NCBI RefSeq assembly: GCF_003248505.1
Contig: NZ_QFOA01000051.1
Location: 1-24,669, forward strand
DNA: 24,669 nt
Direction: 5' to 3'
Source of the DNA: Sphingobium sp.
Lineage (GTDB): Bacteria > Pseudomonadota > Alphaproteobacteria > Sphingomonadales > Sphingomonadaceae
This document shows, piece after piece, positions 17,350 to 24,569 of the stretch. Every line of letters starts with the position of its first letter. Position 1 is the stretch's first letter. The position numbers and the translations under genes are program-made. Under the pieces are notes generated by a model, which was not told where the DNA came from, made no database searches, and saw nothing but the letters and a program-made list of their open reading frames with translations.

Positions 17350-17433
17350 GGTGATGGTTCCTGTGCTTCACCGCCCCTCGGCTTGCGATCCGAAGTTCGC
17401 CTTTAGGCGGGCGGCATGAAATGACGGTGGGAG

Positions 17434-17455
17434 GCCCCGGCTTAAGGGCCGGGGC
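17434..17455 (-). terminator. Intercistronic hairpin between serC and serA
   Basis: GCCCCGGC (17434-17441) and GCCGGGGC (17448-17455) form a perfect 8-bp GC stem with a 6-base loop, starting 12 bp after the serC stop. There is no T-run, so it is more likely a transcript stabiliser or partial attenuator between serC and serA than a full terminator. Confidence 0.45.
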
Positions 17456-17467
17456 GATGCGAGAGGT

Positions 17468-18631
17468 TTAAGCGGCGGCCTTCGTCTGGGAATAGGCCCA
17501 GTCGAGCCACGGTCCGAGCGCCTCGATATCGGCGGTTTCGACCGTCGCGCCGCACCAGATGCGCAGGCCCGCCGGAGCATCGCGGTAACCGGCGATGTCA
17601 TAGGCCGCGCCTTCCTTTTCGAGGAGAGCGGCGAACGCCTTGATGAAGGCTTCGTCCGCACCCTCGACCGTCAGGCAGACGCTGGTCTTCGAACGCGAAG
17701 CAGGGTCGGCGGCAAGGTGGCCGAGCCAGTCACGCTCCGCCACGATCCTGTCCAGCGCCGCTGCATTCGCGTCGGACCGGGCGATCAAACCGTTGAGGCC
17801 CCCGACCGACTTGCCCCATTCCAGCGCAAAGATCGCGTCTTCGACGGCGAGCATGGAAGGCGTGTTGATCGTCTCGCCCTTGAATATGCCTTCGGACAGC
17901 TTCCCCTTGGCCATCAGGCGAAAAACCTTGGGAAGAGGCCAGGCAGGCGTGTGGTTTTCCAACCGCTCGACGGCGCGGGGCCCGAGGATCAGGACGCCAT
18001 GACCGCCCTCCCCGCCCAGCACCTTCTGCCAGGAAAAGGTGGCGACGTCGATCTTGGCCCAATCGATCTGGTAGGCGAACACGGCGCTGGTCGCATCCGC
18101 GAAAGTCAATCCTTCCCGATCAGCCGGAATCCAGTCCGCGTTCGGCACCCGAACGCCACTGGTGGTGCCGTTCCAGGTGAAGAGCACGTCCGTGCCGAAG
18201 TCGATTTGGGCCAGGTCGGGCAGCTGGCCGTAATCGGCGCGGACGACAGTCGGGTCGAGCTTCAGCTGCTTGGCAGCATCCGTCACCCAGCCTTCACCGA
18301 AGCTTTCCCAGGCGAGCGTAGTGACCGGGCGCGCGCCCAGCATCGTCCACATCGCCATTTCGAATGCGCCGGTGTCGGAACCGGGGACGATGCCGATACG
18401 ATGCGTATCGGGCAGATTGAGCAGTTCGCGCATCAGGTCGATGCAATAGGCGAGGCGTGTCTTCCCGATCTTGGCGCGATGCGAACGACCGAGCGATTCG
18501 GCGCTCAGCTTGTCGGCACTCCAGCCGGGAGGCTTTGCGCAGGGACCGGAAGAAAAGAAGGGGCGGGCCGGATGGCTGGCGGGCTTTTCAGCAGGCGCAA
18601 CGGTGGCGTCAACGGCAGTCAGTTCAGTCAT
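17468..18631 (-). CDS. serC: Phosphoserine aminotransferase
   Basis: The 387-residue PLP enzyme converts 3-phosphohydroxypyruvate and glutamate to phosphoserine. It has an N-terminal FFSSGPCAKPPGWS (25-38), HRIGIVPGSDTGAFEMAMW, TWNGTTSGVRVP (152-163), and the PLP lysine K203 in ATFSWQKVLGGEGGHG. The sequence fits the Methanosarcina/alphaproteobacterial type (TIGR01365) rather than E. coli SerC. AAGGAG lies 9 nt before the ATG at 18629-18631 and falls inside a small hairpin. The gene heads the serC-serA-hisZ-purA cluster, next to its partner serA. PdxH in this window would supply its cofactor. Confidence 0.97.
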   Translation of the reverse strand: MTELTAVDATVAPAEKPASHPARPFFSSGPCAKPPGWSADKLSAESLGRSHRAKIGKTRLAYCIDLMRELLNLPDTHRIGIVPGSDTGAFEMAMWTMLGARPVTTLAWESFGEGWVTDAAKQLKLDPTVVRADYGQLPDLAQIDFGTDVLFTWNGTTSGVRVPNADWIPADREGLTFADATSAVFAYQIDWAKIDVATFSWQKVLGGEGGHGVLILGPRAVERLENHTPAWPLPKVFRLMAKGKLSEGIFKGETINTPSMLAVEDAIFALEWGKSVGGLNGLIARSDANAAALDRIVAERDWLGHLAADPASRSKTSVCLTVEGADEAFIKAFAALLEKEGAAYDIAGYRDAPAGLRIWCGATVETADIEALGPWLDWAYSQTKAAA

Positions 18632-18680
18632 AATATGCGTCTCCTTGCAGAGAGCACGCGCGGCGTTGGGACCGCGTGGC
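18632..18680 (-). promoter_or_regulatory. Candidate serC leader RNA
   Basis: The leader holds two adjacent hairpins. CACGCG (18678-18673) pairs with CGCGTG (18660-18655). Then TCTC(T) pairs with (G)GAGA around a GCAA loop (18653-18640), burying the ribosome binding site AAGGAG (18646-18641). A serC leader motif has been described from alphaproteobacteria by comparative genomics. I match it on position and general shape only; a covariance search would settle it. Confidence 0.4.
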
Positions 18681-18689
18681 CCGCTGGCC

Positions 18690-18717
18690 GCCCTAAAGAT
18701 GCGGGCGGCGGAGTCAA
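18690..18717 (-). promoter_or_regulatory. Probable housekeeping promoter of serC
   Basis: CTTGACT carries a good -35 hexamer TTGACT (18717-18712). A weak -10, TAGGGC, lies 16 bases on (18695-18690). The predicted start would place both leader hairpins in the transcript. A GANTC methylation-type site (GACTC) overlaps the -35. Confidence 0.4.
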
Positions 18718-18789
18718 GTGGACGCCAAATGCGACGAACGGTTTTTTTCGTTAATCCACTGAAAGAATTGGGATGGTAAAGCCCGATTC

Positions 18790-19479
18790 ATGAATGAACG
18801 GGCCAAGGAATACCGGCGCGATGTGGCCTTCGCTGTGTTGCTGGCAAGTGTGATGAGCCTTGGCGCCTGCGGTAAGGACCTCGTCCCGCGGGGCCGGGTC
18901 GCCGCCGCATCGAACCGGGCGCCCGTCGCACGCGCGCCATCCCAACCGACGATGGGAACCCGGCAATGCCTTGCGCGTCTGCAATCGCAATCGGTTCGGT
19001 TCACCCCCCTGCCCGACCGGACTTTCGGCGGGGGATGCAGCGCGATCGGCAGCGTCAAGCTGCTCGACATCGGAGTGCCCACGACCAATCTGGGTGCAAT
19101 GACATGCAATCTCGCGGCCAATTTCGTCGGCTGGGTACGGTATGGCGTACAGCCCGCCGCGCGCCTGATCCTGGGCGCGGAGGTGGAGAGAATCGAGACA
19201 TTCGGCACCTATAATTGCCGCCCGATCGCGGGCAGCGGAAAGCTGTCCGAACACGCGCACAGCAATGCGGTCGACGTCAGCGCGTTTCTCCTGTCGGATG
19301 GCCGACGCATCACCATTCAGAAAGATTGGAACGGCGACAGGCGTACGCGGCAATTCTTCGAAACGGTGCGGGCAAGCGCCTGCAAACGGTTCCGGACCGT
19401 GCTCAGCCCCGATTATAACGCTGCGCATCACGACCATTTTCATTTCGATATGGGGGGGCGAGGCGGATTCTGCCGTTGA
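18790..19479 (+). CDS. Extensin-like C-terminal domain lipoprotein (M15-like metallopeptidase fold)
   Basis: The 229-residue protein has a signal peptide ending SLGAC, making C27 the likely lipidated residue. A Pro/Ala linker follows, then an extensin-like C-terminal domain. S153-x-H155-x-x-S158-x-A160-x-D162 matches the M15/DD-peptidase zinc motif SxHxxGxAxD except for the Gly. The second half, HHDHFHFD (213-220), supplies the other zinc ligands. C60, C83, C106, C143, C198 and C228 could form three disulfides. A peptidoglycan-trimming role in the periplasm is plausible but unproven. It is divergent from serC. A run of seven G (19452-19458) lies near the 3' end. Confidence 0.88.
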   Translation: MNERAKEYRRDVAFAVLLASVMSLGACGKDLVPRGRVAAASNRAPVARAPSQPTMGTRQCLARLQSQSVRFTPLPDRTFGGGCSAIGSVKLLDIGVPTTNLGAMTCNLAANFVGWVRYGVQPAARLILGAEVERIETFGTYNCRPIAGSGKLSEHAHSNAVDVSAFLLSDGRRITIQKDWNGDRRTRQFFETVRASACKRFRTVLSPDYNAAHHDHFHFDMGGRGGFCR

Positions 19480-19520
19480 GCGGACTTGGCAGAGTCATCT
19501 TTGGCTCTTAAGTCGCCGGG

Positions 19521-20399
19521 ATGACGAAAAAAGAGATTAAAGAACGCAAATTCCGTCCCGCGCGCGAAGAAGCGGTCGACGCCCGCAAGCAGCTTGAAAC
19601 CCCGCAGACGCAGAGCACGGCCTATCGCCTTGCTTTCCAGGACACCGAATTCCTGCTGCGCGAGGATTTGCGCCCGGTTCGATTCCAGCTGGAGTTGCTC
19701 AAGCCGCAATTGCTGATGGACGAAGCGCGGATCGAATCGACCTTCGTATTCTATGGATCGGCACGCATTCCCGAGCCGGATCAGGTACAGGCCCGCATCG
19801 ACGCGGCCTCAACGCCGGAACAACGCCGTCTCGCCGAAAATCTGGGCGCGAAGGCCCGTTATTACGAAGAAGCGCGCAAACTCGCGCAGATCGCGGCGCA
19901 ATATCCTGTCAACGCAGACGGGTGCCGCCACTTCGTCGTCTGCTCGGGCGGCGGCCCCTCGATCATGGAGGCGGCCAACCGGGGTGCACAGGATGTAGGT
20001 CAAACCACCATCGGCATGAATATCGTCCTGCCGCATGAACAGGCTCCCAACCGCTTCGTCACGCCGGAACTGAGTTTCCAGTTCCACTATTTCGCGCTGC
20101 GCAAGATGCATTTCCTGTTGCGCGCCCGCGCGCTTGCGGTCTTCCCCGGCGGCTTTGGCACGTTCGACGAGATGTTCGAACTGCTGACGCTCATCCAGAC
20201 CGGCAAGATGAAGCCGATCCCCATCCTGCTCTATGGCCGCGATTTCTGGAATCGCGTCGTCGATTTCGAGGCACTGGCGGACGAAGGCGTGATTTCGCCC
20301 GCCGATCTCCAGCTCCTTACCTGGGTGGAAACGGCGCAGGAAGGATGGAATGCGGTGCAAAGCTTCTACGAAAATAGCGAGATGCCGGCGGATTGCTGA
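19521..20399 (+). CDS. LOG-family protein (TIGR00730-like phosphoribohydrolase fold)
   Basis: The 292-residue protein has the Rossmann-like LOG motifs FVFYGSARIPEP (75-86), CSGGGPSIMEAANRG (141-155) and the signature PGGFGTFDE (209-217). LOG enzymes cleave cytokinin nucleotides or AMP-like nucleotides, and older annotations call them lysine decarboxylases without basis. It has an N-terminal extension of about 70 residues compared with the short plant-type LOG, as in the longer bacterial subgroup. The ATG at 19521 is preceded by CCGGG only, a weak site. It follows the extensin-like gene by 41 bp, a gap that includes an imperfect hairpin (19483-19514). Confidence 0.92.
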   Translation: MTKKEIKERKFRPAREEAVDARKQLETPQTQSTAYRLAFQDTEFLLREDLRPVRFQLELLKPQLLMDEARIESTFVFYGSARIPEPDQVQARIDAASTPEQRRLAENLGAKARYYEEARKLAQIAAQYPVNADGCRHFVVCSGGGPSIMEAANRGAQDVGQTTIGMNIVLPHEQAPNRFVTPELSFQFHYFALRKMHFLLRARALAVFPGGFGTFDEMFELLTLIQTGKMKPIPILLYGRDFWNRVVDFEALADEGVISPADLQLLTWVETAQEGWNAVQSFYENSEMPADC

Positions 20400-20433
20400 C
20401 CCGTAGCGCCGCATGGTGCGCCCTTGCCCTCAA

Positions 20434-20458
20434 GGCCGCGCCGCTTTAGGGCGCGGCC
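20434..20458 (+). promoter_or_regulatory. 9-bp hairpin directly abutting the HAD gene start codon
   Basis: GGCCGCGCC (20434-20442) and GGCGCGGCC (20450-20458) pair perfectly around a 7-base loop. The next base is the A of the ATG at 20459. The loop region holds an in-frame TAG (20447-20449), so no upstream start exists, and no Shine-Dalgarno is exposed. It could end the LOG-family transcript or control translation of the HAD gene. Confidence 0.6.
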
Positions 20459-21124
20459 ATGCGCGCGGACCTGGCCCATATCAACACCTGGATCTTCGAT
20501 CTCGATAACACGCTCTATCCGGCGAAGGCGGACCTGTTCGCGCTGATCGACGTGAAGATGGGAGAGTTCATCCAGGGCCTGCTCGGGTGCGACCCGCAGC
20601 AAGCGCGCGCAACGCAGAAGCGTTACTTCATGGAGCATGGCACGACGCTGTCGGGCCTGATGCACCATCACGGCATCGAACCGCGCGCATTCCTGGATTA
20701 TGTCCATGACATCTCGATGGATCGGCTTGAAGTCGATCCGGTGCTCAACGCCGCCATCGCGGCGCTGCCGGGCCGCCGCCTTATCTTCACCAATGGCGAC
20801 GCGGCCTATGCGACGCGTGTGCTCGACAGATTGGGCCTGTCCGGCGCGTTCGAACTGATTCACGACATCCATGCCTGCCAATATGTGCCCAAGCCGGACC
20901 CATCAGGCTATGCCGAACTTTGCCGGGTCCATTCGGTTGAGCCGACCTCCGCTGCCTTCTTCGAGGACATGGCCCGCAACCTCAGGCCCGCCAAAGCCAT
21001 CGGGATGACCACGATCTGGGTCAACAACGGCTCGGAAGCCGGGTCACACGACCATCATCCCGACTTCATCGATTTCGAAACCGACCATCTGACGCCGTTT
21101 CTGGCCGCCATTCTGGGGAAATGA
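20459..21124 (+). CDS. HAD-superfamily hydrolase, pyrimidine 5'-nucleotidase-like
   Basis: The 221-residue protein starts with motif I WIFDLDNTLYP, giving the nucleophile D14 and acid D16. It has motif II T111 (IFTNGD), motif III K145 (VPKPDPSGY) and motif IV E169-D170 (FFEDMARNL). The helical cap between motifs I and II fits the subfamily of pyrimidine 5'-nucleotidases (SDT1-like). The natural substrate is not readable from sequence. The ATG at 20459 is the only possible start and sits right after a strong hairpin without a ribosome binding site. Its stop lies 2 bp before the dapD start, so the two are probably co-transcribed. Confidence 0.92.
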   Translation: MRADLAHINTWIFDLDNTLYPAKADLFALIDVKMGEFIQGLLGCDPQQARATQKRYFMEHGTTLSGLMHHHGIEPRAFLDYVHDISMDRLEVDPVLNAAIAALPGRRLIFTNGDAAYATRVLDRLGLSGAFELIHDIHACQYVPKPDPSGYAELCRVHSVEPTSAAFFEDMARNLRPAKAIGMTTIWVNNGSEAGSHDHHPDFIDFETDHLTPFLAAILGK

Positions 21125-21126
21125 CC

Positions 21127-21966
21127 ATGAGCCAAGACCTGATCGCCACCATCGACGCTGCCTGGGAAGACCGGGCGAACGTCACTCTCCAGACGCAGGG
21201 CGACGTGCGCCACGCGGTGAACCGGGCGCTCGCCCTCCTCGACAAGGGTCAACTGCGCGTGGCGGAGCCGACCGCGGAGGGATGGCGGGTCAACCAGTGG
21301 GCGAAGAAAGCGGTGCTTCTGTCCTTCCGCCTCAACGACAATGCCATGATCGACAATGGTCCGGGTGCGGGCCACTGGTGGGACAAGGTGCCCAGCAAGT
21401 TCGCCGGTTGGGACGAAGCGGCATTCCGCGCCGCCGGGTTCCGCGCCGTTCCGGGCAGCTTTGCACGGGCAGGATCGCACATTGCGAAGAACGTCATCCT
21501 GATGCCGAGCTTCGTCAACATCGGCGCATTCGTCGATGAAGGCACGATGGTCGACACCTGGGTGACGGTCGGCAGCTGCGCGCAGATCGGCAAGAATGTG
21601 CACCTGTCCGGCGGCGTCGGCATCGGCGGCGTGCTCGAACCGCTTCAGGCGGACCCCGTCATCATCGAGGACGACTGTTTTATCGGCGCGCGCTCCGAGG
21701 TTGTGGAAGGCGTGCGAGTCGGCAAGGGGTCGGTGCTGTCGATGGGCGTTTTCATCGGCCAGTCGACCAGGATCGTCGACCGTGCCACGGGCGAGGTCTT
21801 CATGGGAGAAGTGCCGCCCTATTCGGTGGTCGTTCCCGGATCGCTGCCCGGCAAGCCGCTGCCGGACGGTACGCCCGGCCCCAGCCTCTACTGCGCGGTG
21901 ATCGTGAAGCGCGTCGATGCGCAGACTCGGTCCAAGACGGGTATCAATGAGCTGCTGCGCGACTGA
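21127..21966 (+). CDS. dapD: Tetrahydrodipicolinate N-succinyltransferase
   Basis: The 279-residue enzyme transfers succinyl from succinyl-CoA to tetrahydrodipicolinate in the lysine and meso-diaminopimelate pathway. The N-terminal helical part includes GWRVNQWAKKAVLLSFRL, and the left-handed beta-helix of hexapeptide repeats runs from about 108 to 240 (SFVNIGAFVDEGTMVDTWVTVG, GVGIGGVLEPLQADPVIIED). D143 and E191 are the likely catalytic acids. The start is the ATG at 21127, with GGGGA 7 nt upstream. An ATG at 21121 overlaps the HAD stop but is too close to that site. dapE does not follow; a terminator-like palindrome does. Confidence 0.97.
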   Translation: MSQDLIATIDAAWEDRANVTLQTQGDVRHAVNRALALLDKGQLRVAEPTAEGWRVNQWAKKAVLLSFRLNDNAMIDNGPGAGHWWDKVPSKFAGWDEAAFRAAGFRAVPGSFARAGSHIAKNVILMPSFVNIGAFVDEGTMVDTWVTVGSCAQIGKNVHLSGGVGIGGVLEPLQADPVIIEDDCFIGARSEVVEGVRVGKGSVLSMGVFIGQSTRIVDRATGEVFMGEVPPYSVVVPGSLPGKPLPDGTPGPSLYCAVIVKRVDAQTRSKTGINELLRD

Positions 21967-21975
21967 TCCCATGGC

Positions 21976-21995
21976 GGGAGGGCGCGCGCCCTCCC
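21976..21995. terminator. Perfect 20-bp GC palindrome between convergent dapD and DUF2891 genes
   Basis: GGGAGGGCGC is followed immediately by its exact complement GCGCCCTCCC. It fills most of the 29-bp gap and touches the DUF2891 stop codon (21996-21998). It would fold on either strand, with the central GCGC as the loop, and probably serves as a shared transcript end. There is no T-run. Confidence 0.6.
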
Positions 21996-22985
21996 CTATT
22001 CGAGGGCGAGCAGCGCAAAGGTCGCAAGCCAATGCTCGCCCATATAATCGCCCGCAACATGCGGAAGGCTGGCGTCGATATGTCGGGACGCTGCCTCCCG
22101 GGCGATCGGTTGGACCGGATCGCCCGGCCCCAAAGCCGCCGCGATCCCGCGCCAGCACCACGCACGGCTAAGGTTGAGGCCGTCGAGATGCGCGATTTTC
22201 CCATCGCTTCGATCGGACACGATAGCAGACTGGAATAAAGTCACCGGCTCACCTTTCGTCAGATCGGGCAGGAAGGCGTGGAACCACGCCTGGAATGCCG
22301 CGCTGTCCAGCAGTCGGCTCATCAACAGCGATTCGCATAGGGCAGGAGAGAGGAACTCATCCCCGCCCGGCTCCCAAGCCTGGCACGCGCGATCCTGCCC
22401 GAACCAGCCCAGAGCCTTTTGCCGGATCAGGGCTGCCAGCGCGGCGTCCCGCTCCTCAGCCCATTCGAGCGCCAAAGTCAGTGCGAACGCAATGTTGAAA
22501 TGCGTGCCCACGCGCAGCGGGTAGGTCAGTTTAGGCAGGAACGCGCGAAAGCGATCGGCAAAATCGCGCGCCAGCGGTTCGACGGCAGCACTCCATGGCG
22601 CGTCGTGGCGCTCCAGTTCGGCATGGAGCGCCAGCGCCCACGCCCAGCCATAAGGACGCTCGAAGCCTGCGCTCATCGCTCTGGCAAGATAGGCACGCTC
22701 GCCCGCTATGTTGGCGGGGGTCAACATCGCGTCTGCACGTATGCGCACTTGCGGCACCGAGCTCATATCGGGGAACAGGCGTATCAGGCGCATCACCTGC
22801 CACCAGCCATGGACGCAGCTATGCCAGTCGAAGCTGCCATGAAAGACCGGATGATGCTCACGCGGAGGCCGGGCATCTTCCGGCCCGGTCAGCACCAAAT
22901 CCATCTTGAAGGGATATTCCCGCCCCAGATGCGAGAGGGTGAGTTCGACGAATCGTTCGCCGATATCCCGCGTCAACAAAGTCAT
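21996..22985 (-). CDS. DUF2891 family protein
   Basis: The 329-residue soluble protein has no signal peptide or membrane segment. Family blocks are HHPVFHGSFDWHSCVHGWW (44-62), PYGWAW (111-116), GTHFNIAFAL (160-169), WEPGGDEFLSP (204-214), HLDGLNLSRAWCW (266-278) and GDYMGEHWLATFA (312-324). Regularly spaced helices with conserved His, Asp, Trp and Glu suggest an alpha/alpha-barrel enzyme, perhaps a hydrolase, but no function is known to me. The ATG overlaps the DUF979 stop as ATGA, so it is translationally coupled to the membrane proteins. The open frame continuing upstream to 24026 is antisense noise. Confidence 0.88.
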   Translation of the reverse strand: MTLLTRDIGERFVELTLSHLGREYPFKMDLVLTGPEDARPPREHHPVFHGSFDWHSCVHGWWQVMRLIRLFPDMSSVPQVRIRADAMLTPANIAGERAYLARAMSAGFERPYGWAWALALHAELERHDAPWSAAVEPLARDFADRFRAFLPKLTYPLRVGTHFNIAFALTLALEWAEERDAALAALIRQKALGWFGQDRACQAWEPGGDEFLSPALCESLLMSRLLDSAAFQAWFHAFLPDLTKGEPVTLFQSAIVSDRSDGKIAHLDGLNLSRAWCWRGIAAALGPGDPVQPIAREAASRHIDASLPHVAGDYMGEHWLATFALLALE

Positions 22986-23905
22986 GGAAAGGCCAGCCAA
23001 TAAATGAGGAGGATGTTGACGGCGAGCAAAGGGATTGCCGTCCCTGCCTGCCGCCGGATGACGCCATGTTGGTCCTTCATATCCAGCAGCACCGCAGGCA
23101 CCAGATTGAAATTCGCGGCCATCGGCGTCAGCAGCGTGCCGCAAAAACCCGCGAGCATGCCTATGGCGCAGACGATCGCGGGATCGCCATGCCAGCTGTG
23201 GATGAGGACGGGCACGCCGATTGCGGCCGTCATCACCGGGAAGGCGGCAAAGGCATTGCCCATCACCATCGTGAACAACGCCATGCCAAGACCATAGGCC
23301 GCGACCGCGCCGAAGAGGCTGCCTTGCGGTATCGCCTGCCGCACGATCCCCCCGACCGCGTCGCCCACGCCCGCTAGTGCGAATACTGCGCCCAGCGCAG
23401 CGAGCATCTGCGGCAGGATCGCCGCCCAGCCGACGCTGTCCATCAGGCGCGCGCCCTGATGCAGCGGAGTCAGCGGCGACGCGCGAAACCACAGGCAGCC
23501 GGTGGCGCAGGCCACGAGCACTCCTAACGCCAGCGCGATCAGCGTCGCCTGCTTGCCGTCGAACAGAAGAGGCATCTGCTTGAACAGCAGCGTTCCGACA
23601 AGCGCCGTTGCCGGAATGATGAGCGCGACGATAAATAGACGATTGCCGAACCGTTCCGCCCCGCTGCGGCGGGTTTCGGGGGAAGCTTCGGCCCCACCGC
23701 GCCGCATCCGCCCGAACGCGCCCAGCGCTACCAAGCCCAGAACCAGCACACCGTTGCCAAAATCCCCCAGCCGATCGCCCGCCCACATGCTGAGCGCCAG
23801 CAACGCCCAGAAGACGGCATTGGCCAGACGGTCGCGCACCCCGATCAGCGCGTAAGCGGCGAAGATCGTGCCCATCATCGCATAGACCCATGGCAGCGAG
23901 ATCAT
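22982..23905 (-). CDS. DUF979 family membrane protein
   Basis: The 307-residue protein has about nine membrane segments, including LFIVALIIPATALVGTLLF and TLIALALGVLVACATGCLWF. The stretch from AAYGLGMALFTMVMGNAFAA through VMTAAIGVPVLIHSW, and GMLAGFCGTLLTPMAANFN (about 250-268), look like the breaks of an ion-transporter-type fold. DUF979 normally occurs next to DUF969, and the two probably form one transporter. In some Firmicutes the pair lies beside pyroglutamyl-peptidase genes, which suggests a 5-oxoproline or similar substrate (recalled context, not evidence from this window). It overlaps both neighbours by ATGA. Confidence 0.9.
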   Translation of the reverse strand: MISLPWVYAMMGTIFAAYALIGVRDRLANAVFWALLALSMWAGDRLGDFGNGVLVLGLVALGAFGRMRRGGAEASPETRRSGAERFGNRLFIVALIIPATALVGTLLFKQMPLLFDGKQATLIALALGVLVACATGCLWFRASPLTPLHQGARLMDSVGWAAILPQMLAALGAVFALAGVGDAVGGIVRQAIPQGSLFGAVAAYGLGMALFTMVMGNAFAAFPVMTAAIGVPVLIHSWHGDPAIVCAIGMLAGFCGTLLTPMAANFNLVPAVLLDMKDQHGVIRRQAGTAIPLLAVNILLIYWLAFP

Positions 23906-24564
23906 GGCGCAGCCCGGCCGATACGGCGGTCGAGCCGCCAGAGACGGAAACCATGGATGACGAATGCGGCAACGGCGGTGGGAATGGCCCAGACCGACAA
24001 CTGAAGCGGTTCCAGCAAGATGCCATATTGCTCCAAAAGTCCCTTGATCAGCAGGATCGATCCGATCGCAAGGAATACATCCTCCCCGAAGAACAGGCCG
24101 ACATTGTCGGTCGCGGCAGCCCAGCCCCTGATCTCATCGCGCTCTTCTTCGGTGAGGCGTCCTGCCTGACGCTCGGCGGCCGCTTCCGCAATGGGCGCGA
24201 CCAGTGGCCGGACCGTCTGTGCGGGCCCTGCGACGGAGGTCAGGCCCACCGCCGACAGGCCCTGCCGCAGCAGAAGATAGAAGATGAGGAATTTGCCCAC
24301 GGTCGCGCCCCGCATCCGGTCGATGAGGCCTCGCGCCCGCTCCTGCAATCCGCACGCTTCGAGCAGTCCGATAACCGGCAAAACGATCCAGATGACGCTG
24401 ACATAGCGCGCCTCGTTAAACGCTTTGCCGAGCGCGGCAACGATCGCAACCGGATCGAGCCCCGCGGCTATGCCGGTGACGATGGCGGATACGAAGATGA
24501 CGAGAAGGGGATGAAAGCGCAGCAGGAAGCCGCCTACAATAACGGCGATGCCAAGCAGCACCAT
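23902..24564 (-). CDS. DUF969 family membrane protein
   Basis: The 220-residue protein has about six membrane segments, starting LLGIAVIVGGFLLRFHPLLVIFVSAIVTGIAAGL. It carries FNEARYVSVIWIVLPVIGLLEACGLQERA, LLLRQGLSAVGLTSVAGPAQTVRPL and TDNVGLFFGEDVFLAIGSILL, the last holding buried acidic residues suited to ion or substrate binding. It is the usual partner of DUF979. The ATG at 24562-24564 lies 5 bp after the response-regulator stop, so the three DUF genes are likely co-transcribed with, and perhaps controlled by, that regulator. The biochemical function is unknown. Confidence 0.9.
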   Translation of the reverse strand: MVLLGIAVIVGGFLLRFHPLLVIFVSAIVTGIAAGLDPVAIVAALGKAFNEARYVSVIWIVLPVIGLLEACGLQERARGLIDRMRGATVGKFLIFYLLLRQGLSAVGLTSVAGPAQTVRPLVAPIAEAAAERQAGRLTEEERDEIRGWAAATDNVGLFFGEDVFLAIGSILLIKGLLEQYGILLEPLQLSVWAIPTAVAAFVIHGFRLWRLDRRIGRAAP

Positions 24565-24569
24565 CGCGG

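Noticed and set aside
14528..17406. Long plus-strand frames opposite hisZ and serA (482 and 501 residues)
   Set aside because: Both are antisense to complete, motif-bearing genes and show shadow-frame composition.
19452..19458. Seven-G run as a phase-variation tract in the extensin-like gene
   Set aside because: It is short, lies in the last ten codons after the zinc motif, and a slip there would change only the tail. No sign of a frameshift is present.
21996..24026. Possible 676-residue fusion protein containing DUF2891
   Set aside because: The part upstream of 22985 overlaps DUF979 in another frame and is low in recognisable structure. The ATGA overlap at 22982-22985 marks the real start.
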